64,000 nt of DNA from positions 496,001 to 560,000 of the forward strand of contig NZ_OY782757.1 in NCBI RefSeq assembly GCF_963678185.1, in the 5' to 3' direction. The stretch comes from an uncultured Tolumonas sp. GTDB lineage: Bacteria > Pseudomonadota > Gammaproteobacteria > Enterobacterales > Aeromonadaceae. Shown one piece after another: positions 17,022 through 25,631 of the stretch. Position 1 is the first letter of the stretch. Every line of letters begins with the position of its first letter. The notes under the pieces were generated by a model. It saw nothing but the letters and a program-made list of their open reading frames with translations, searched no databases and was not told where the DNA came from. Position numbers and translations under genes: made by a program.

Positions 17022-17884
17022 AGTACGCCTTTATGCTGGCTCATAAAAGCAAATTTTACTTATCGACCATGTGCCGTGTTCTGAATGTTTGTCGGAGCAG
17101 CTTTTATCATTGGCTGAACGGCAGCACTAAACGTCATCTACGACAACAAGCGCAGCAAAGTCTGGATAAACACGTAGCGCTCGCATTTCAGGCAGAAAAA
17201 AGCAGGTGTGGCGCAATTCGATTAGTCCGAAGCTTGTCTAAACAAGGACTGCACTATAACCGTAAAACGGTGGCAGCAAGCTTGAAAAGACAAGGATTGC
17301 GGGCGAAAGCTGCTCGTAAATTTAAAGCCACGATACAGAGCAACCACAACTTACCGATAGCAGAAAATCTGCTGAAGCAGAACTTCCATGCCAGCCAGCC
17401 AAATCACAAATGAGCCGGAGACATCACGTACCTATGGACTGAAGATGGTTGGCTCTATTTGGCAATTGTGATTGATTTGTTCTCACGTAAAGTCATTGGC
17501 TGGTCGATGTCAGAACGAATGACGGCAAACTTAGTCTGTGACGCATTACAGATGGCGTTATTCCGTCGTAAACACCCCAAAGGGGTCGTTGTGCATAGTG
17601 ATCGAGGAAGCCAATATTGTTCTCACGATTATCAAACATTGCTACGTGACCACCAACTTTTATGCAGCATGAGTGCAAAAGGCTGTTGTTACGATAATGC
17701 CTGTGCAGAAAGCTTTTTCCATAGTCTGAAGGTAGAGGCAATCCATGGTGAAAGATTTGAAACCCGAAGTCAGATGAGAGAAACCGTATTCGAATATATA
17801 GAAGTTGATTACAATCGACAGCGTTTACACAGTTATCTGGATTACAGAAGCCCAGATGAATTTGAACAACAGAAAATAGCTTAA
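17018..17884 (+). pseudogene. IS3-family transposase OrfB, interrupted by a nonsense codon
   Basis: The frame encodes an rve-type DDE integrase but is interrupted by TGA at 17411-17413 (codon 132). The stop replaces a tryptophan expected just before the first catalytic Asp (AGDITYL). The same frame continues without shift: the second Asp is in [10 protein letters not shown] and the Glu in [12 protein letters not shown], so only one base (TGG to TGA) separates it from an intact gene. The N-terminal part has the HTH_21-type CGAIRLVRSL region. The start overlaps orfA by four bases. Confidence 0.85.
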
Positions 17885-18139
17885 CCGTGTGTCCAATATT
17901 GCTGGGCTAGATCACATACGCTCCGGCAAGTTTGCCAAACAGATACCAAAGTTACGGCCCCATGAAGAATGCATCTGTAACATCACTTAAGAAACGACGA
18001 AAACTGAAATTCAGAGCTATAAAAGCAAAGACTAAACTACTTAGCTAAATTAGATTTATTTGCATATTTCTCTTCAAAAAATATAAACAATCCATCAAGT
18101 ATTCCATTTTTAATTAATTTTCAACATATTCCTGAAATC

Positions 18140-18183
18140 ATTCATATTTGAACTTTTTTGTTTTGTAATGTTCAGATATGAAC
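18140..18183. promoter_or_regulatory. paired VnfA-type upstream activator sites before the vup operon
   Basis: ATTC-N6-GAAC at 18140-18153 and GTTC-N6-GAAC at 18170-18183 have starts 30 bp apart. The second lies in a larger inverted repeat, arms GTAATGTTCA and TGAACATTAC (18165-18188). The form matches the GTAC-N6-GAAC type reported for VnfA of Azotobacter. The pair ends about 106 bp before the -24 element, a normal distance for an enhancer-binding protein. The rest of 17910-18345 holds no supported gene. Confidence 0.6.
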
Positions 18184-18288
18184 ATTACAAATGGTTTTGC
18201 CTATAAAAGTTTAAAATTAATTCATTTATTATCAATATTTTAACTCTTTTTTAAAGTTGCTACTCGTAATATAAATAATTATATTTCG

Positions 18289-18304
18289 TGGCATATGGCT
18301 TGCA
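18289..18304 (+). promoter_or_regulatory. sigma-54 promoter of the vup operon
   Basis: TGGCATATGGCTTGCA fits TGGCAY-N5-TTGCW with exact GG-N10-GC spacing. It lies 42 bp before the vupA start. Confidence 0.8.
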
Positions 18305-18345
18305 CCTTATATGTGAAACTCATCACAAATATAGGGATGCATATA

Positions 18346-19194
18346 ATGAAAAGTCTTATCAAAAAAGGAATTTTACTCTCAGCTATTCTCGCTGGCACTG
18401 TTCCCCTGCCTTTGTGGGCCGGAAATGAAAAAAAAGAAGTCATTATTGCGCTGACAACCAGCATTGAAGATAGTGGGTTGCTGGATGTCATTCTTCCTCC
18501 GTTTGAGAAGCAAAGCGGTTACACCGTAAAAAAACTCTCGATTGGTACAGGGCAAGCTTTAGCATTAGCAGAAAAAGGCGAAGTGGATGCCTTGCTGGTT
18601 TGTGCGCCGAAAGCAGAACAGGCGGTCGAAAATAAAGGCGATGTCATTAACCGCAAGCTGATCATGCATAACCAATACGAAATTGTTGGTCCTGCTAATG
18701 ACCCTGCAAAAATCAGCAAACTAGACTCCCTGTCTGCACTGAAGAAGATCAGTGAAACGCAAAAACTGTTTGTTTCCCGTGGCGATAATTCTGGTACACA
18801 TAAAATGGAATTAAGCTTGTGGAAATTAGCGGGAGTTCAACCTTCTGGTGATTGGTATAAAGAGATTGGCGCAGGGATGGCAGATGCATTACGGATCAGT
18901 GATGAAAAGAACGCGTATACCCTGACTGATAGCGGCACATTCACTTTTTTGAAAAAATCATTGTCGTTGGAAGTTCAAGTATCTGGCGAAGATCGTCTGT
19001 TAAATCTATTCCATGCTATGCAAACCAACCCTGCAAAATTTAACAAAGTGAATGCTGCTGGCGGAAAGGCTTTTGTCGATTTCTTGTTATCGAAACAAGG
19101 GCAAAAATTGATTGCGGAACATGGTATTAAGCAATTTGGAAAGCCATTATTCATTGTTGATGGTGGCAAGTCAGAAAAAGACTACGGATTCTAA
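18346..19194 (+). CDS. vupA: periplasmic tungstate/vanadate-type oxyanion-binding protein
   Basis: This 282-residue protein has a signal peptide (MKSLIKKGILLSAILAGTVP, then LPLWAG). The mature start, IIALTTSIEDSGLLDVILPPFE, and later FVSRGDNSGTHKMELSLW and GAGMADALRISDEKNAYTL, are the oxyanion-binding signatures of the TupA family (TTxSxxDSGLLD). TupA binds tungstate or molybdate, and the related VupA of cyanobacteria serves vanadate. Vanadate is favoured here because the operon has a sigma-54 promoter with VnfA-type sites and adjoins vnf genes. The specificity is inferred; tungstate remains possible. Start ATG 18346 is chosen since it gives a normal signal peptide. Confidence 0.78.
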   Translation: MKSLIKKGILLSAILAGTVPLPLWAGNEKKEVIIALTTSIEDSGLLDVILPPFEKQSGYTVKKLSIGTGQALALAEKGEVDALLVCAPKAEQAVENKGDVINRKLIMHNQYEIVGPANDPAKISKLDSLSALKKISETQKLFVSRGDNSGTHKMELSLWKLAGVQPSGDWYKEIGAGMADALRISDEKNAYTLTDSGTFTFLKKSLSLEVQVSGEDRLLNLFHAMQTNPAKFNKVNAAGGKAFVDFLLSKQGQKLIAEHGIKQFGKPLFIVDGGKSEKDYGF

Positions 19195-19210
19195 ATAGCA
19201 GGAGTTTCCC

Positions 19211-19906
19211 ATGCCTGATCTTTTTAGTGTTGTTCACCAGCTTGCTGATACTGATGTATTAGACATTACCAGTCTAACGCTGCAAGTTTCATTCACTGCT
19301 ACTTTTATCAGCATTGTGGTTGGTGTTCCTGCCGGCATGTGGATGGCATTAAACGCTTTCCGTGGAAAAGCACTACTGTGCGCACTACTGAATTTTGGTA
19401 TGGGGCTTCCACCCGTTGTGGTTGGTTTGATGGTGAGCTTACTGTTATGGCGTTATGGCCCGTTGGGCGAATTGGGCTGGATGTACACCCCCAAAGCGAT
19501 GGTCATTGTACAAGCCATTGTGGCTATCCCGATTGTTGCTAGCCTGAGTTTTTCCGCGATTTGTAGTTTAAATTCGAAATTATATTTGCAGCTGCTTTCA
19601 TTGGGCGCAAGTCAATGGCAAGCGCAGCTGTTATTAGTGCGTGAAGCTCGTATTGGATTGATGGCTGCCGTGATCGCTGGTTTTGGGCGTGTGGTTTCAG
19701 AAGTAGGTGCATCCATGATGGTCGGTGGAAATATCCGCGGTCAAACTCGGGTTCTCGCAACCGCAACCGTGATGGAAGTAGGTAAAGGTAATTACGATAT
19801 TGCTTTAGCAATCGGCGTTATTTTACTCCTGGTGACATTTATCATCGTTTGGCTAATGACTTATTTGCAGCATCAAAACATGAAAGTTAGTACGCATGAA
19901 CGTTAA
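19211..19906 (+). CDS. vupB: oxyanion ABC transporter permease (TupB/VupB type)
   Basis: This 231-residue inner-membrane protein has about five membrane helices. The EAA-like loop reads LGASQWQAQLLLVREARIGLMAAVIAGFGRVVSEVGASMMVGGNI, a hallmark of TupB/WtpB-type permeases. It forms the membrane channel for the periplasmic binder. AGGAG precedes the start and only 16 bp separate it from vupA. Family and order (binder, permease, ATPase) support a complete importer. Confidence 0.8.
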   Translation: MPDLFSVVHQLADTDVLDITSLTLQVSFTATFISIVVGVPAGMWMALNAFRGKALLCALLNFGMGLPPVVVGLMVSLLLWRYGPLGELGWMYTPKAMVIVQAIVAIPIVASLSFSAICSLNSKLYLQLLSLGASQWQAQLLLVREARIGLMAAVIAGFGRVVSEVGASMMVGGNIRGQTRVLATATVMEVGKGNYDIALAIGVILLLVTFIIVWLMTYLQHQNMKVSTHER

Positions 19907-19922
19907 ATAAGGTTAGGTGATT

Positions 19923-20990
19923 ATGGCAACCCCTCCTCTATTAAACATGCAGCAGCTCAGTGTTGAACATGCCACTGGGCACAAAGTGTTGGATCTTGAC
20001 TCACTCACCATTCAGCCCGGAGAGCTTATCGCGTTATTGGGGCATAACGGAGCTGGGAAGAGCACGCTGCTGCAAACCATCAACCTTTTACAACCATTCT
20101 CCGGTACGTTTTATCTATTTGGTCATGATGTAAAAAAAAGCAACCCAACCCTCCTGCGTCGCCGGTGTGCGTTGGTATTTCAAGATAATTTGCTGCTTAA
20201 TATGAATGTTTATGACAATTTAGCCTGCACATTACGTTTTCATGATACGCCACGTCAGAATATTCCTGGCCGGATAAAACAAGTGCTGCAAGATTTCGGT
20301 TGTGAGCACTTAGCTCAACGAGCTGCTACCGAACTTTCTGGCGGAGAAGCACAACGTGTATGCCTGGCGCGAGCAGTGATTGGTGAACCAGAGTTGTTAT
20401 TGTTGGATGAGCCATCGTCATCGCTGGATGTATCGACTCGACGCGAGGTTATTGAAAAAATCAGGCTCTATGCCAGCGCTCACGGTATAACCACGTTATT
20501 GGTTAGTCATTTATTCACGGATGTTCTCAATTTTGCTCAACGGGCTTTGATCTTATCAAACGGTCAGATTATTCAAGATGATGCACCAGAGGTAGTGATG
20601 CGACGCCCTGTTGATGAACAAGCGGCCAGACTGGTGGCTATGGATAACATCTTACCTTGCCGCCACAGCTCCAATAATCAGATCTGCTTGCCGGGGAATA
20701 TTGAACTGTCGTTATCACATACACCAATTTCGCCAATATCACACTGCTGTTTGCCTGGGGATGCCATTTTTCATTACAACTCAAGAGCAACTTTACCATC
20801 GACGGGATTGATCTGTTTTGAGGCCGTGGTTGAGCGGATCTACCCTGGAATTGGCAGCCAGCGACTCACGCTGAATGTGAATGGCAGTCTTTATCATGCT
20901 CGAGTACCTCGATCGGCACTTGATACCACCGACTTATTGCATACCTGCCAACGTTTTGCATTCCATTGCGATGAGCTGCATGTGATCTGA
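19923..20990 (+). CDS. vupC: oxyanion ABC transporter ATP-binding protein (TupC/VupC type)
   Basis: This 355-residue ABC ATPase has Walker A GHNGAGKST, Q-loop LVFQDNLLLNMNV, signature LSGGEAQRVCLARAV, Walker B LLLLDEPSSSLD and an H-loop in LLVSHLFTDV. The C-terminal third is a TOBE-like domain (GLICFEAVVERIYPGIGSQ), often an oxyanion sensor that allows trans-inhibition. ATG 19923 is preferred over GTG 19917 because TTAGGTGA is close before it. A hairpin terminator follows, shared with the convergent NifA-like gene. Confidence 0.82.
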   Translation: MATPPLLNMQQLSVEHATGHKVLDLDSLTIQPGELIALLGHNGAGKSTLLQTINLLQPFSGTFYLFGHDVKKSNPTLLRRRCALVFQDNLLLNMNVYDNLACTLRFHDTPRQNIPGRIKQVLQDFGCEHLAQRAATELSGGEAQRVCLARAVIGEPELLLLDEPSSSLDVSTRREVIEKIRLYASAHGITTLLVSHLFTDVLNFAQRALILSNGQIIQDDAPEVVMRRPVDEQAARLVAMDNILPCRHSSNNQICLPGNIELSLSHTPISPISHCCLPGDAIFHYNSRATLPSTGLICFEAVVERIYPGIGSQRLTLNVNGSLYHARVPRSALDTTDLLHTCQRFAFHCDELHVI

Positions 20991-21003
20991 TAGCAGTTGT
21001 ACA

Positions 21004-21021
21004 GATCCCCTATTGGGGATC
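21004..21021. terminator. bidirectional hairpin between vupC and the NifA-like gene
   Basis: GATCCCC-TATT-GGGGATC is a perfect 7-bp stem with a 4-base loop between the convergent 3' ends, followed on the plus strand by AATATTTCTT. It overlaps the stop codon of the minus-strand gene. Confidence 0.65.
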
Positions 21022-22162
21022 AATATTTCTTCACTTCTATCTGTAATTTCTGTAATGCATAACCGAGCTGTCTGGGTGTTATACCTAAATGGCGTGCGGC
21101 TTTCGCTTTGACCCAACCACATTTTTCTAATGCCATCACTAAACGACTACGATCTGTTTCTTTATAGGCAGCCGGTGCGCCCCCAATACGATATTCAACT
21201 TGCGTTGATTCACCAAGAGCTGGTCCAACCGTAAGCAAACCATTAATCGGTGCCTTGAGAGTTTCTGTTTGCTGAATAGTTTGGTTCAAACGACGGCGGA
21301 TACATTGACCAGTTGCACAAGGTAGTTGCTGAATAACATCTGATTTCGACAATAACGCTGCATGTTCTAAGCAATTTTCGAGATCGCGGACATTACCCGG
21401 CCAATCGCAGGAATACAAATGCTCCATGGCATCCCGAGCAATCGATATATTTTTGCCATTTTCTTTGTTGTAACGTTTAAAAAAATAATCGACTAAATCA
21501 GGAAGGTCTTCTGCTCTCTCTCGCAGCGATGGTAAAACGATAGAAGCAACGTGAATGCGATAATAAAGTTCAGGTAAAAAACGCTCTTGTAATACCAATG
21601 TCTCTAAATTCTTCTCTGAAGCACAAATAATTCTTATGTTGCTTGATTCAACATGATTGCTACCCAGTGGCTCGTACTTTTGCTCTTGTAAAATCCGCAG
21701 CAACCGACTTTGCATGGCCAGTGAAAAATGTCCAATTTCACTTAAGAATAATGTGCCTCCTAATGCTTGCGATACGCGACCTTGTCGACTTTGTGTGATT
21801 CCTGGTAAGAAGTCGGCCTCACAACCGAAGAGATCGAGCATGAGTTGTTCATCAGAGATATGTTCACAGCAAACTTTGATGAATGGACCTTGTTTATTCT
21901 GTGATTGAGCATGGATGGTTCGAGCAATCACGTCTTTTCCTGTGCCAGGCTCTCCTCGCAGTAGTACAGCTGAACGGGTTGGTGCTATTTGATTTATCAT
22001 TTCAAGCATCTGCTTCATTGCTGGTGAATGCGAAATAATATGACCAACTGAATGATGAGAATGTGCTTTCCGCGCCTTACATTCCTGAGCTTTATGCTGC
22101 TTATGCTCTTCTAATTGGGGGCGCTCTATAGCGATATTTGATTGTGCTGTGTGTTCTTGCAT
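21020..22162 (-). CDS. NifA/VnfA-like AAA+ protein with degenerate sigma-54 contact loop and Walker B
   Basis: This 380-residue protein has an AAA+ domain (about 41-285) and a C-terminal Fis-like HTH (RLVMALEKCGWVKAKAARHL, then GITPRQLG) close to that of NifA. The N-terminal GAF sensor of NifA/VnfA is missing; instead there is a short His/Lys-rich tail. Walker A is kept (GEPGTGKD, 70-77). The GAFTGA loop that contacts sigma-54 is replaced by ADFLPG near 116-121. The Walker B aspartate is serine (LFLSEIG, Ser141). It is therefore unlikely to activate sigma-54 transcription by itself and may modulate VnfA or act as a repressor (inference). A sigma-54 promoter drives it. Confidence 0.8.
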   Translation of the reverse strand: MQEHTAQSNIAIERPQLEEHKQHKAQECKARKAHSHHSVGHIISHSPAMKQMLEMINQIAPTRSAVLLRGEPGTGKDVIARTIHAQSQNKQGPFIKVCCEHISDEQLMLDLFGCEADFLPGITQSRQGRVSQALGGTLFLSEIGHFSLAMQSRLLRILQEQKYEPLGSNHVESSNIRIICASEKNLETLVLQERFLPELYYRIHVASIVLPSLRERAEDLPDLVDYFFKRYNKENGKNISIARDAMEHLYSCDWPGNVRDLENCLEHAALLSKSDVIQQLPCATGQCIRRRLNQTIQQTETLKAPINGLLTVGPALGESTQVEYRIGGAPAAYKETDRSRLVMALEKCGWVKAKAARHLGITPRQLGYALQKLQIEVKKY

Positions 22163-22199
22163 ACCCAACCCCTATATAAAAATTTGCATAACGACATGA

Positions 22200-22215
22200 A
22201 GCAAAAAAAAGGCCA
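22200..22215 (-). promoter_or_regulatory. sigma-54 promoter of the NifA-like gene
   Basis: On the minus strand TGGCCTTTTTTTTGCT has exact GG-N10-GC spacing and lies 38 bp before the ATG at 22162. Confidence 0.68.
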
Positions 22216-22329
22216 TCAAACGGCAAGACAAATCCGATCGTAACAATCTGATTTACAAGGGTTTATTAAGAACGACAGGGGTTAGATAAGTGATTGGATG
22301 TCTGAAATGTAAGATTTACCACCAAAATA

Positions 22330-22343
22330 GGACATAACGGTAC
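22330..22343. promoter_or_regulatory. VnfA-type site upstream of the NifA-like gene
   Basis: GGAC-N6-GTAC, about 115 bp upstream of the -24 element on the minus strand. A second, weaker half-site (GAAC) is seen at 22270. Confidence 0.4.
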
Positions 22344-22353
22344 ACTAATAAGG

Positions 22354-22388
22354 CAAAAATGAGCCCCCTCTGCAAAATGGGGCCCATT
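22354..22388 (-). terminator. terminator after the molbindin gene
   Basis: On the minus strand ATGGGCCCC pairs with GGGGGCTCAT across a 10-base loop and is followed by TTTTT. It lies just past the molbindin stop. Confidence 0.7.
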
Positions 22389-22404
22389 TTCTTATAAGTT
22401 AAAA

Positions 22405-22833
22405 TCAGGCAGAAACACCCAGAATGACGCTGCCTGCTTTGAACAATACACTGGCAGCTGAACCAACAGCCAAGCCAAGATCTGTTACTGCATCATTGGT
22501 AATGATAGCTTTAACTTCGCTACCGCCAGCCAGCTTCACAACGACTTCACTGTTCACTACACCTGTTTTCAGTTCAGTAACAGAACCCTTAAGGTGATTA
22601 CGTGCACTGTAACGAACAGAATCATCGCCAGTTACAATCATGATTGCCGGTGCTTTTACAAATGCGGTGGCTGCTGTTCCGACGGCTAAGCCCAAGTTTT
22701 TAAGGCTATCTAAGGTCACTGTTGCAACAATTACGTCACCACCAGTAACAGACAAAGAGACTTCAGCATTAACTGCGCCTTCACGAATTTCACTTACCGT
22801 TCCTGCAAACACATTACGAGCGCTGATAGCCAT
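22405..22833 (-). CDS. mop: di-Mop molbindin (oxyanion storage protein)
   Basis: This 142-residue protein consists of two tandem Mop domains of about 70 residues. Each begins with the S-A-R-N signature (MAISARNVFAGTVSEIREGA; YSARNHLKGSVTELKTG) and has LGLAVG before the last strand. Mop proteins bind molybdate or tungstate in the cytosol and serve as stores or sensors. ATG 22833 is preferred over an upstream codon because AAGGAAAT precedes it and the Mop domain starts there. It lies 160 bp after the ETF-QO gene on the same strand. Its presence in a vanadium island suggests oxyanion buffering; vanadate binding is not known for the family. Confidence 0.9.
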   Translation of the reverse strand: MAISARNVFAGTVSEIREGAVNAEVSLSVTGGDVIVATVTLDSLKNLGLAVGTAATAFVKAPAIMIVTGDDSVRYSARNHLKGSVTELKTGVVNSEVVVKLAGGSEVKAIITNDAVTDLGLAVGSAASVLFKAGSVILGVSA

Positions 22834-22992
22834 ACGAATTTCCTTATCAAGTAACAACAATTTAATTTTATACCGTTCCCAACTGACAGCCGTTTTTGGC
22901 TTTCAGCCTCATAACCATACTTTTTATCGTTGTATAAATACCAGCATAGCCTCTATTGTTTTTTTACTTTGATAACAGATAGATAATGACTT

Positions 22993-24627
22993 TTATAACC
23001 CAATGTATGCCGGTCCACTGCCGCCTTCCGGTGGTGTCCAGTGAATCTGTTGTTTCAAATCTTTAATTTCACAACATTTACAATGCAAACAGCGATTTGC
23101 CCGAATAATAAACTGATCATTCTCTTCGACATATACACCAGCCGGACAACAGTAACAGAGCAATTTTTTTGCTTGGGGATCAGTGTAATTACGTGCAAAT
23201 TGCCCATCGGCTAAATGAAGATGATCGGGTTGTGTTTCGTTATGTTTAATTCTGGCCAGATAAAGTGAATTATCTCGCTGTAACGCAATGCCTGTTTCTT
23301 GAGGTGTGTCTTTTGATGCTTGTGTGTGATCATGGTCTGCACGACGATATTGAAACGTTGGTAAACATAAACCAACATGATTTAGCCAGTAATGTAGCCC
23401 AACATAAGCAGTGCCGATGATTCCGCCGCCAGTTATACCGCCAAACGTGCCTAATGCCGGTTTGATCACTGCGGCTTTTCTTAACGCTTTTCCTATAGGA
23501 CCATTTTTTACATCAATCTCATATGTACTTAATTCATCGTGAGATCTTCCTGCTGAGAGCGCCGTAACACAGGCTTTAGCGGCTAAAGCACCCGATTGAA
23601 TGGCATGTGGAATACCTTGCTGGTTGAGTAAATCAAGTAATCCGGCGGTACAGCCTAAAAAGGCCCCGCCAGGAAAGGTCAGTTTACCTAACGATTGCCA
23701 ACCGCCTTCTGCTAATGTTCGGGCACCAAAACCCTGACATTCTGCACCATCTAATAATACGGCAACGGATGGGTGGTGCTTGAATTGCTGAAATAATGAA
23801 AAGGGATCAAGCGTCGCGTCGGGGTAATCAAGCTGCAAGATCAAACCCACAGCCAGTTCATGTTCGCTAAAGGCATAAAGAAAGCCACCGCCTGAATTAT
23901 TTCCGAGTGGCCAGCCCATCGTGTGTATGACTTGCCCTGCCACTAAACCACCTTTGGGCAGATGCCAGCGTTCTTTAAACCCAAGCCCGTAGTGTTGTGG
24001 CGTTTTGGCAGCATAACCAAAATGTTTAGTAATATCGCGACTTAATGAGCCTTTAGCACCTTCGGCTAGTAATGTATAAGACGCATGTATAGCGATGCCA
24101 GGAGCATACTGAGGCCCTGGCGAACCGTCTTCCATACACCCCATTTCACCCGTCATCACACCAATCACACTGCCCTGTTCATTATAAATTGCACTCACAG
24201 CGGCTTGTGCGGTGAATATTTCAACACCTAAGTTAAGCGCTTCATCACCGAGCCAACGACACACCGAGCTGAGTTGAATTAATTGTTCTGGTTGCGAACT
24301 GCTATGTTTGAATGCTGGTGGTAACAACCAAGAAGGTAGTTTGATGGCACTTTTTTTAGTCAGCCAACACCGCTGGTTTGTGCTCACTGGTGTTAGCTTT
24401 GAATGAGAAGTTGCGAAATTTTGGAGTGATGTTAATGGTGCCAAATAATCTGCGGGTACAATCGCGCCAGACAATTGATGCGCGCCTATAGCAGCAGCTT
24501 TCTCCAGAACACAAACGGTTGTCGATGGTGAGAGCTGTTTGATGTGAATAGCCGCTGCCAAGCCAGCTGGACCAGCTCCAACGATTAATACATCGTAGAT
24601 AAGCATTAAATCATCGTCGTTACTCAA
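22993..24627 (-). CDS. fixC: ETF:quinone-oxidoreductase-like FixC with fused ferredoxin domain
   Basis: This 544-residue flavoprotein has an N-terminal FAD motif (YDVLIVGAGPAGLAAAIHI), the ETF-QO body (GAHQLSGAIVP, then LLAEGAKGSLSRD) and a C-terminal ferredoxin-like domain with CYCCPAGVY and NRCLHCKCCEIKD, ending TPPEGGSGPAYIGL. In nif-linked systems FixC (about 430 residues) and FixX are usually separate; here both parts form one chain, as in classical ETF-QO. It should pass electrons between ETF (FixAB), quinone and possibly a nitrogenase reductant. The start overlaps fixB by four bases. Confidence 0.83.
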   Translation of the reverse strand: MSNDDDLMLIYDVLIVGAGPAGLAAAIHIKQLSPSTTVCVLEKAAAIGAHQLSGAIVPADYLAPLTSLQNFATSHSKLTPVSTNQRCWLTKKSAIKLPSWLLPPAFKHSSSQPEQLIQLSSVCRWLGDEALNLGVEIFTAQAAVSAIYNEQGSVIGVMTGEMGCMEDGSPGPQYAPGIAIHASYTLLAEGAKGSLSRDITKHFGYAAKTPQHYGLGFKERWHLPKGGLVAGQVIHTMGWPLGNNSGGGFLYAFSEHELAVGLILQLDYPDATLDPFSLFQQFKHHPSVAVLLDGAECQGFGARTLAEGGWQSLGKLTFPGGAFLGCTAGLLDLLNQQGIPHAIQSGALAAKACVTALSAGRSHDELSTYEIDVKNGPIGKALRKAAVIKPALGTFGGITGGGIIGTAYVGLHYWLNHVGLCLPTFQYRRADHDHTQASKDTPQETGIALQRDNSLYLARIKHNETQPDHLHLADGQFARNYTDPQAKKLLCYCCPAGVYVEENDQFIIRANRCLHCKCCEIKDLKQQIHWTPPEGGSGPAYIGL

Positions 24628-25631
24628 GAGACTGGCTCCGCTATTTGCGCTACATTTTTATGATCAATCGCCTCACAAAACTGTGGTAATAACTCAAACA
24701 TGTCACCCTGCAAAATGTAATCTGCCATCTGACAAATGGGCGCTGATACATCTTTGTTAATTGCGACAATGACTCGGCTTTGCCCTATGCCTGCCACATG
24801 TTGTGGAGCCCCTGATAGCCCGACAGCGATGTAGAGCTCTGGCGCAATATGAGAGCCCGTTTGCCCAATCTGACAAGTGAAAGGCACTAAGCCAGCATCG
24901 ACAGCCCCACGCGTTGCACCAATCGATGCGGAAAGCCGAGACGCGAGCGGTTTGATCGTTTGCATAAACCGTTTGCCTAAAGGTCGACCGCCAGCAATAA
25001 CAATTTTCGCTTCATCGAGACGCTGGCTCTGACTTGTTGCTTTTTCATGGTCCAGGGTCTTCGCTGCTAGTGACGATTCCGAAACAACCAATTTCTGCAC
25101 TGGCATTGGCGTTAATCGTGAATTATGCAGATCAGGTAATGCAAAACGGCCCGCTTGAAGTGTTAGCAATAGACAAGCGTTACTGCCATTGGCACGTTCA
25201 ATCCAACACCATGCCTGCTGATCGTAATATGCAGTCAGGAACGACGCGGGTAACTGTTGGTGGTTGTTTTCTCCAAACCCCACAATGTCTGCTACCAATG
25301 GTGAGCCTTCTTGACCAGACAGCACTCCCAGCGCAGTGACCATATCTAATTGATGCGGAATTACCATGGCTTGATACTTTATAAGTAACGGTTTTAGTAA
25401 CTCAGCAAAAGTTGATGGCTCGGGCCAGTGAAAGCGCGATGACTCGGCGATCAAAAGTTCATCGATAAACGAAAATTGCGTCGTTTGCTGCCGCAAAGCT
25501 GGCATCTCTTCAGCGGTAGCCGCTAACAACAGATGCACGGGTAAGTGCCAGTGACTGACAGCTCCTAAAACACGTAGTGTCGCTTGTGTCAGTTGCCCTG
25601 CCGTGTGTTCGGCAATGACTAAAATACTCAT
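24624..25631 (-). CDS. fixB: electron-transfer flavoprotein alpha subunit (FixB)
   Basis: This 335-residue ETF-alpha has the N-terminal ETF domain and the diagnostic C-terminal FAD domain: GGRPLGKRFMQTIKPLASRL, then GQTGSHIAPELYIAVGLSGA followed by PQHVAGI. It pairs with FixA to form a heterodimeric flavoprotein. In FixABCX systems this dimer bifurcates NADH electrons to quinone and to ferredoxin/flavodoxin that feeds nitrogenase. It overlaps both neighbours by four bases, so fixA-fixB-fixC are made together. Confidence 0.87.
   Translation of the reverse strand: MSILVIAEHTAGQLTQATLRVLGAVSHWHLPVHLLLAATAEEMPALRQQTTQFSFIDELLIAESSRFHWPEPSTFAELLKPLLIKYQAMVIPHQLDMVTALGVLSGQEGSPLVADIVGFGENNHQQLPASFLTAYYDQQAWCWIERANGSNACLLLTLQAGRFALPDLHNSRLTPMPVQKLVVSESSLAAKTLDHEKATSQSQRLDEAKIVIAGGRPLGKRFMQTIKPLASRLSASIGATRGAVDAGLVPFTCQIGQTGSHIAPELYIAVGLSGAPQHVAGIGQSRVIVAINKDVSAPICQMADYILQGDMFELLPQFCEAIDHKNVAQIAEPVS

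Larger units (their letters stand above)
16664..17909 (+). mobile_element. IS3-family insertion sequence, about 1.25 kb, inactive
   Basis: The element is bounded by imperfect 21-bp terminal inverted repeats: TGACCCAGTGTTATTGGACAC at 16664-16684, and at 17889-17909 the complement of TAGCCCAGCAATATTGGACAC. GATC at 16660-16663 and again at 17910-17913 is a 4-bp target duplication, usual for IS3 elements. Inside are orfA and orfB overlapping by 4 bp, where a -1 frameshift normally makes the OrfAB transposase. orfB has an internal stop, so the copy should be unable to move without help. It sits between the iron importer and the vanadium island. Confidence 0.87.

Noticed and set aside
17962-18048. 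Small basic frame of 28 codons after the IS element (MKNASVTSLKKRRKL...)
   Set aside because: No ribosome site, no family resemblance, and high AT context; a chance frame is more likely. A frame joining across the IS insertion point was also noticed but has no recognisable product.
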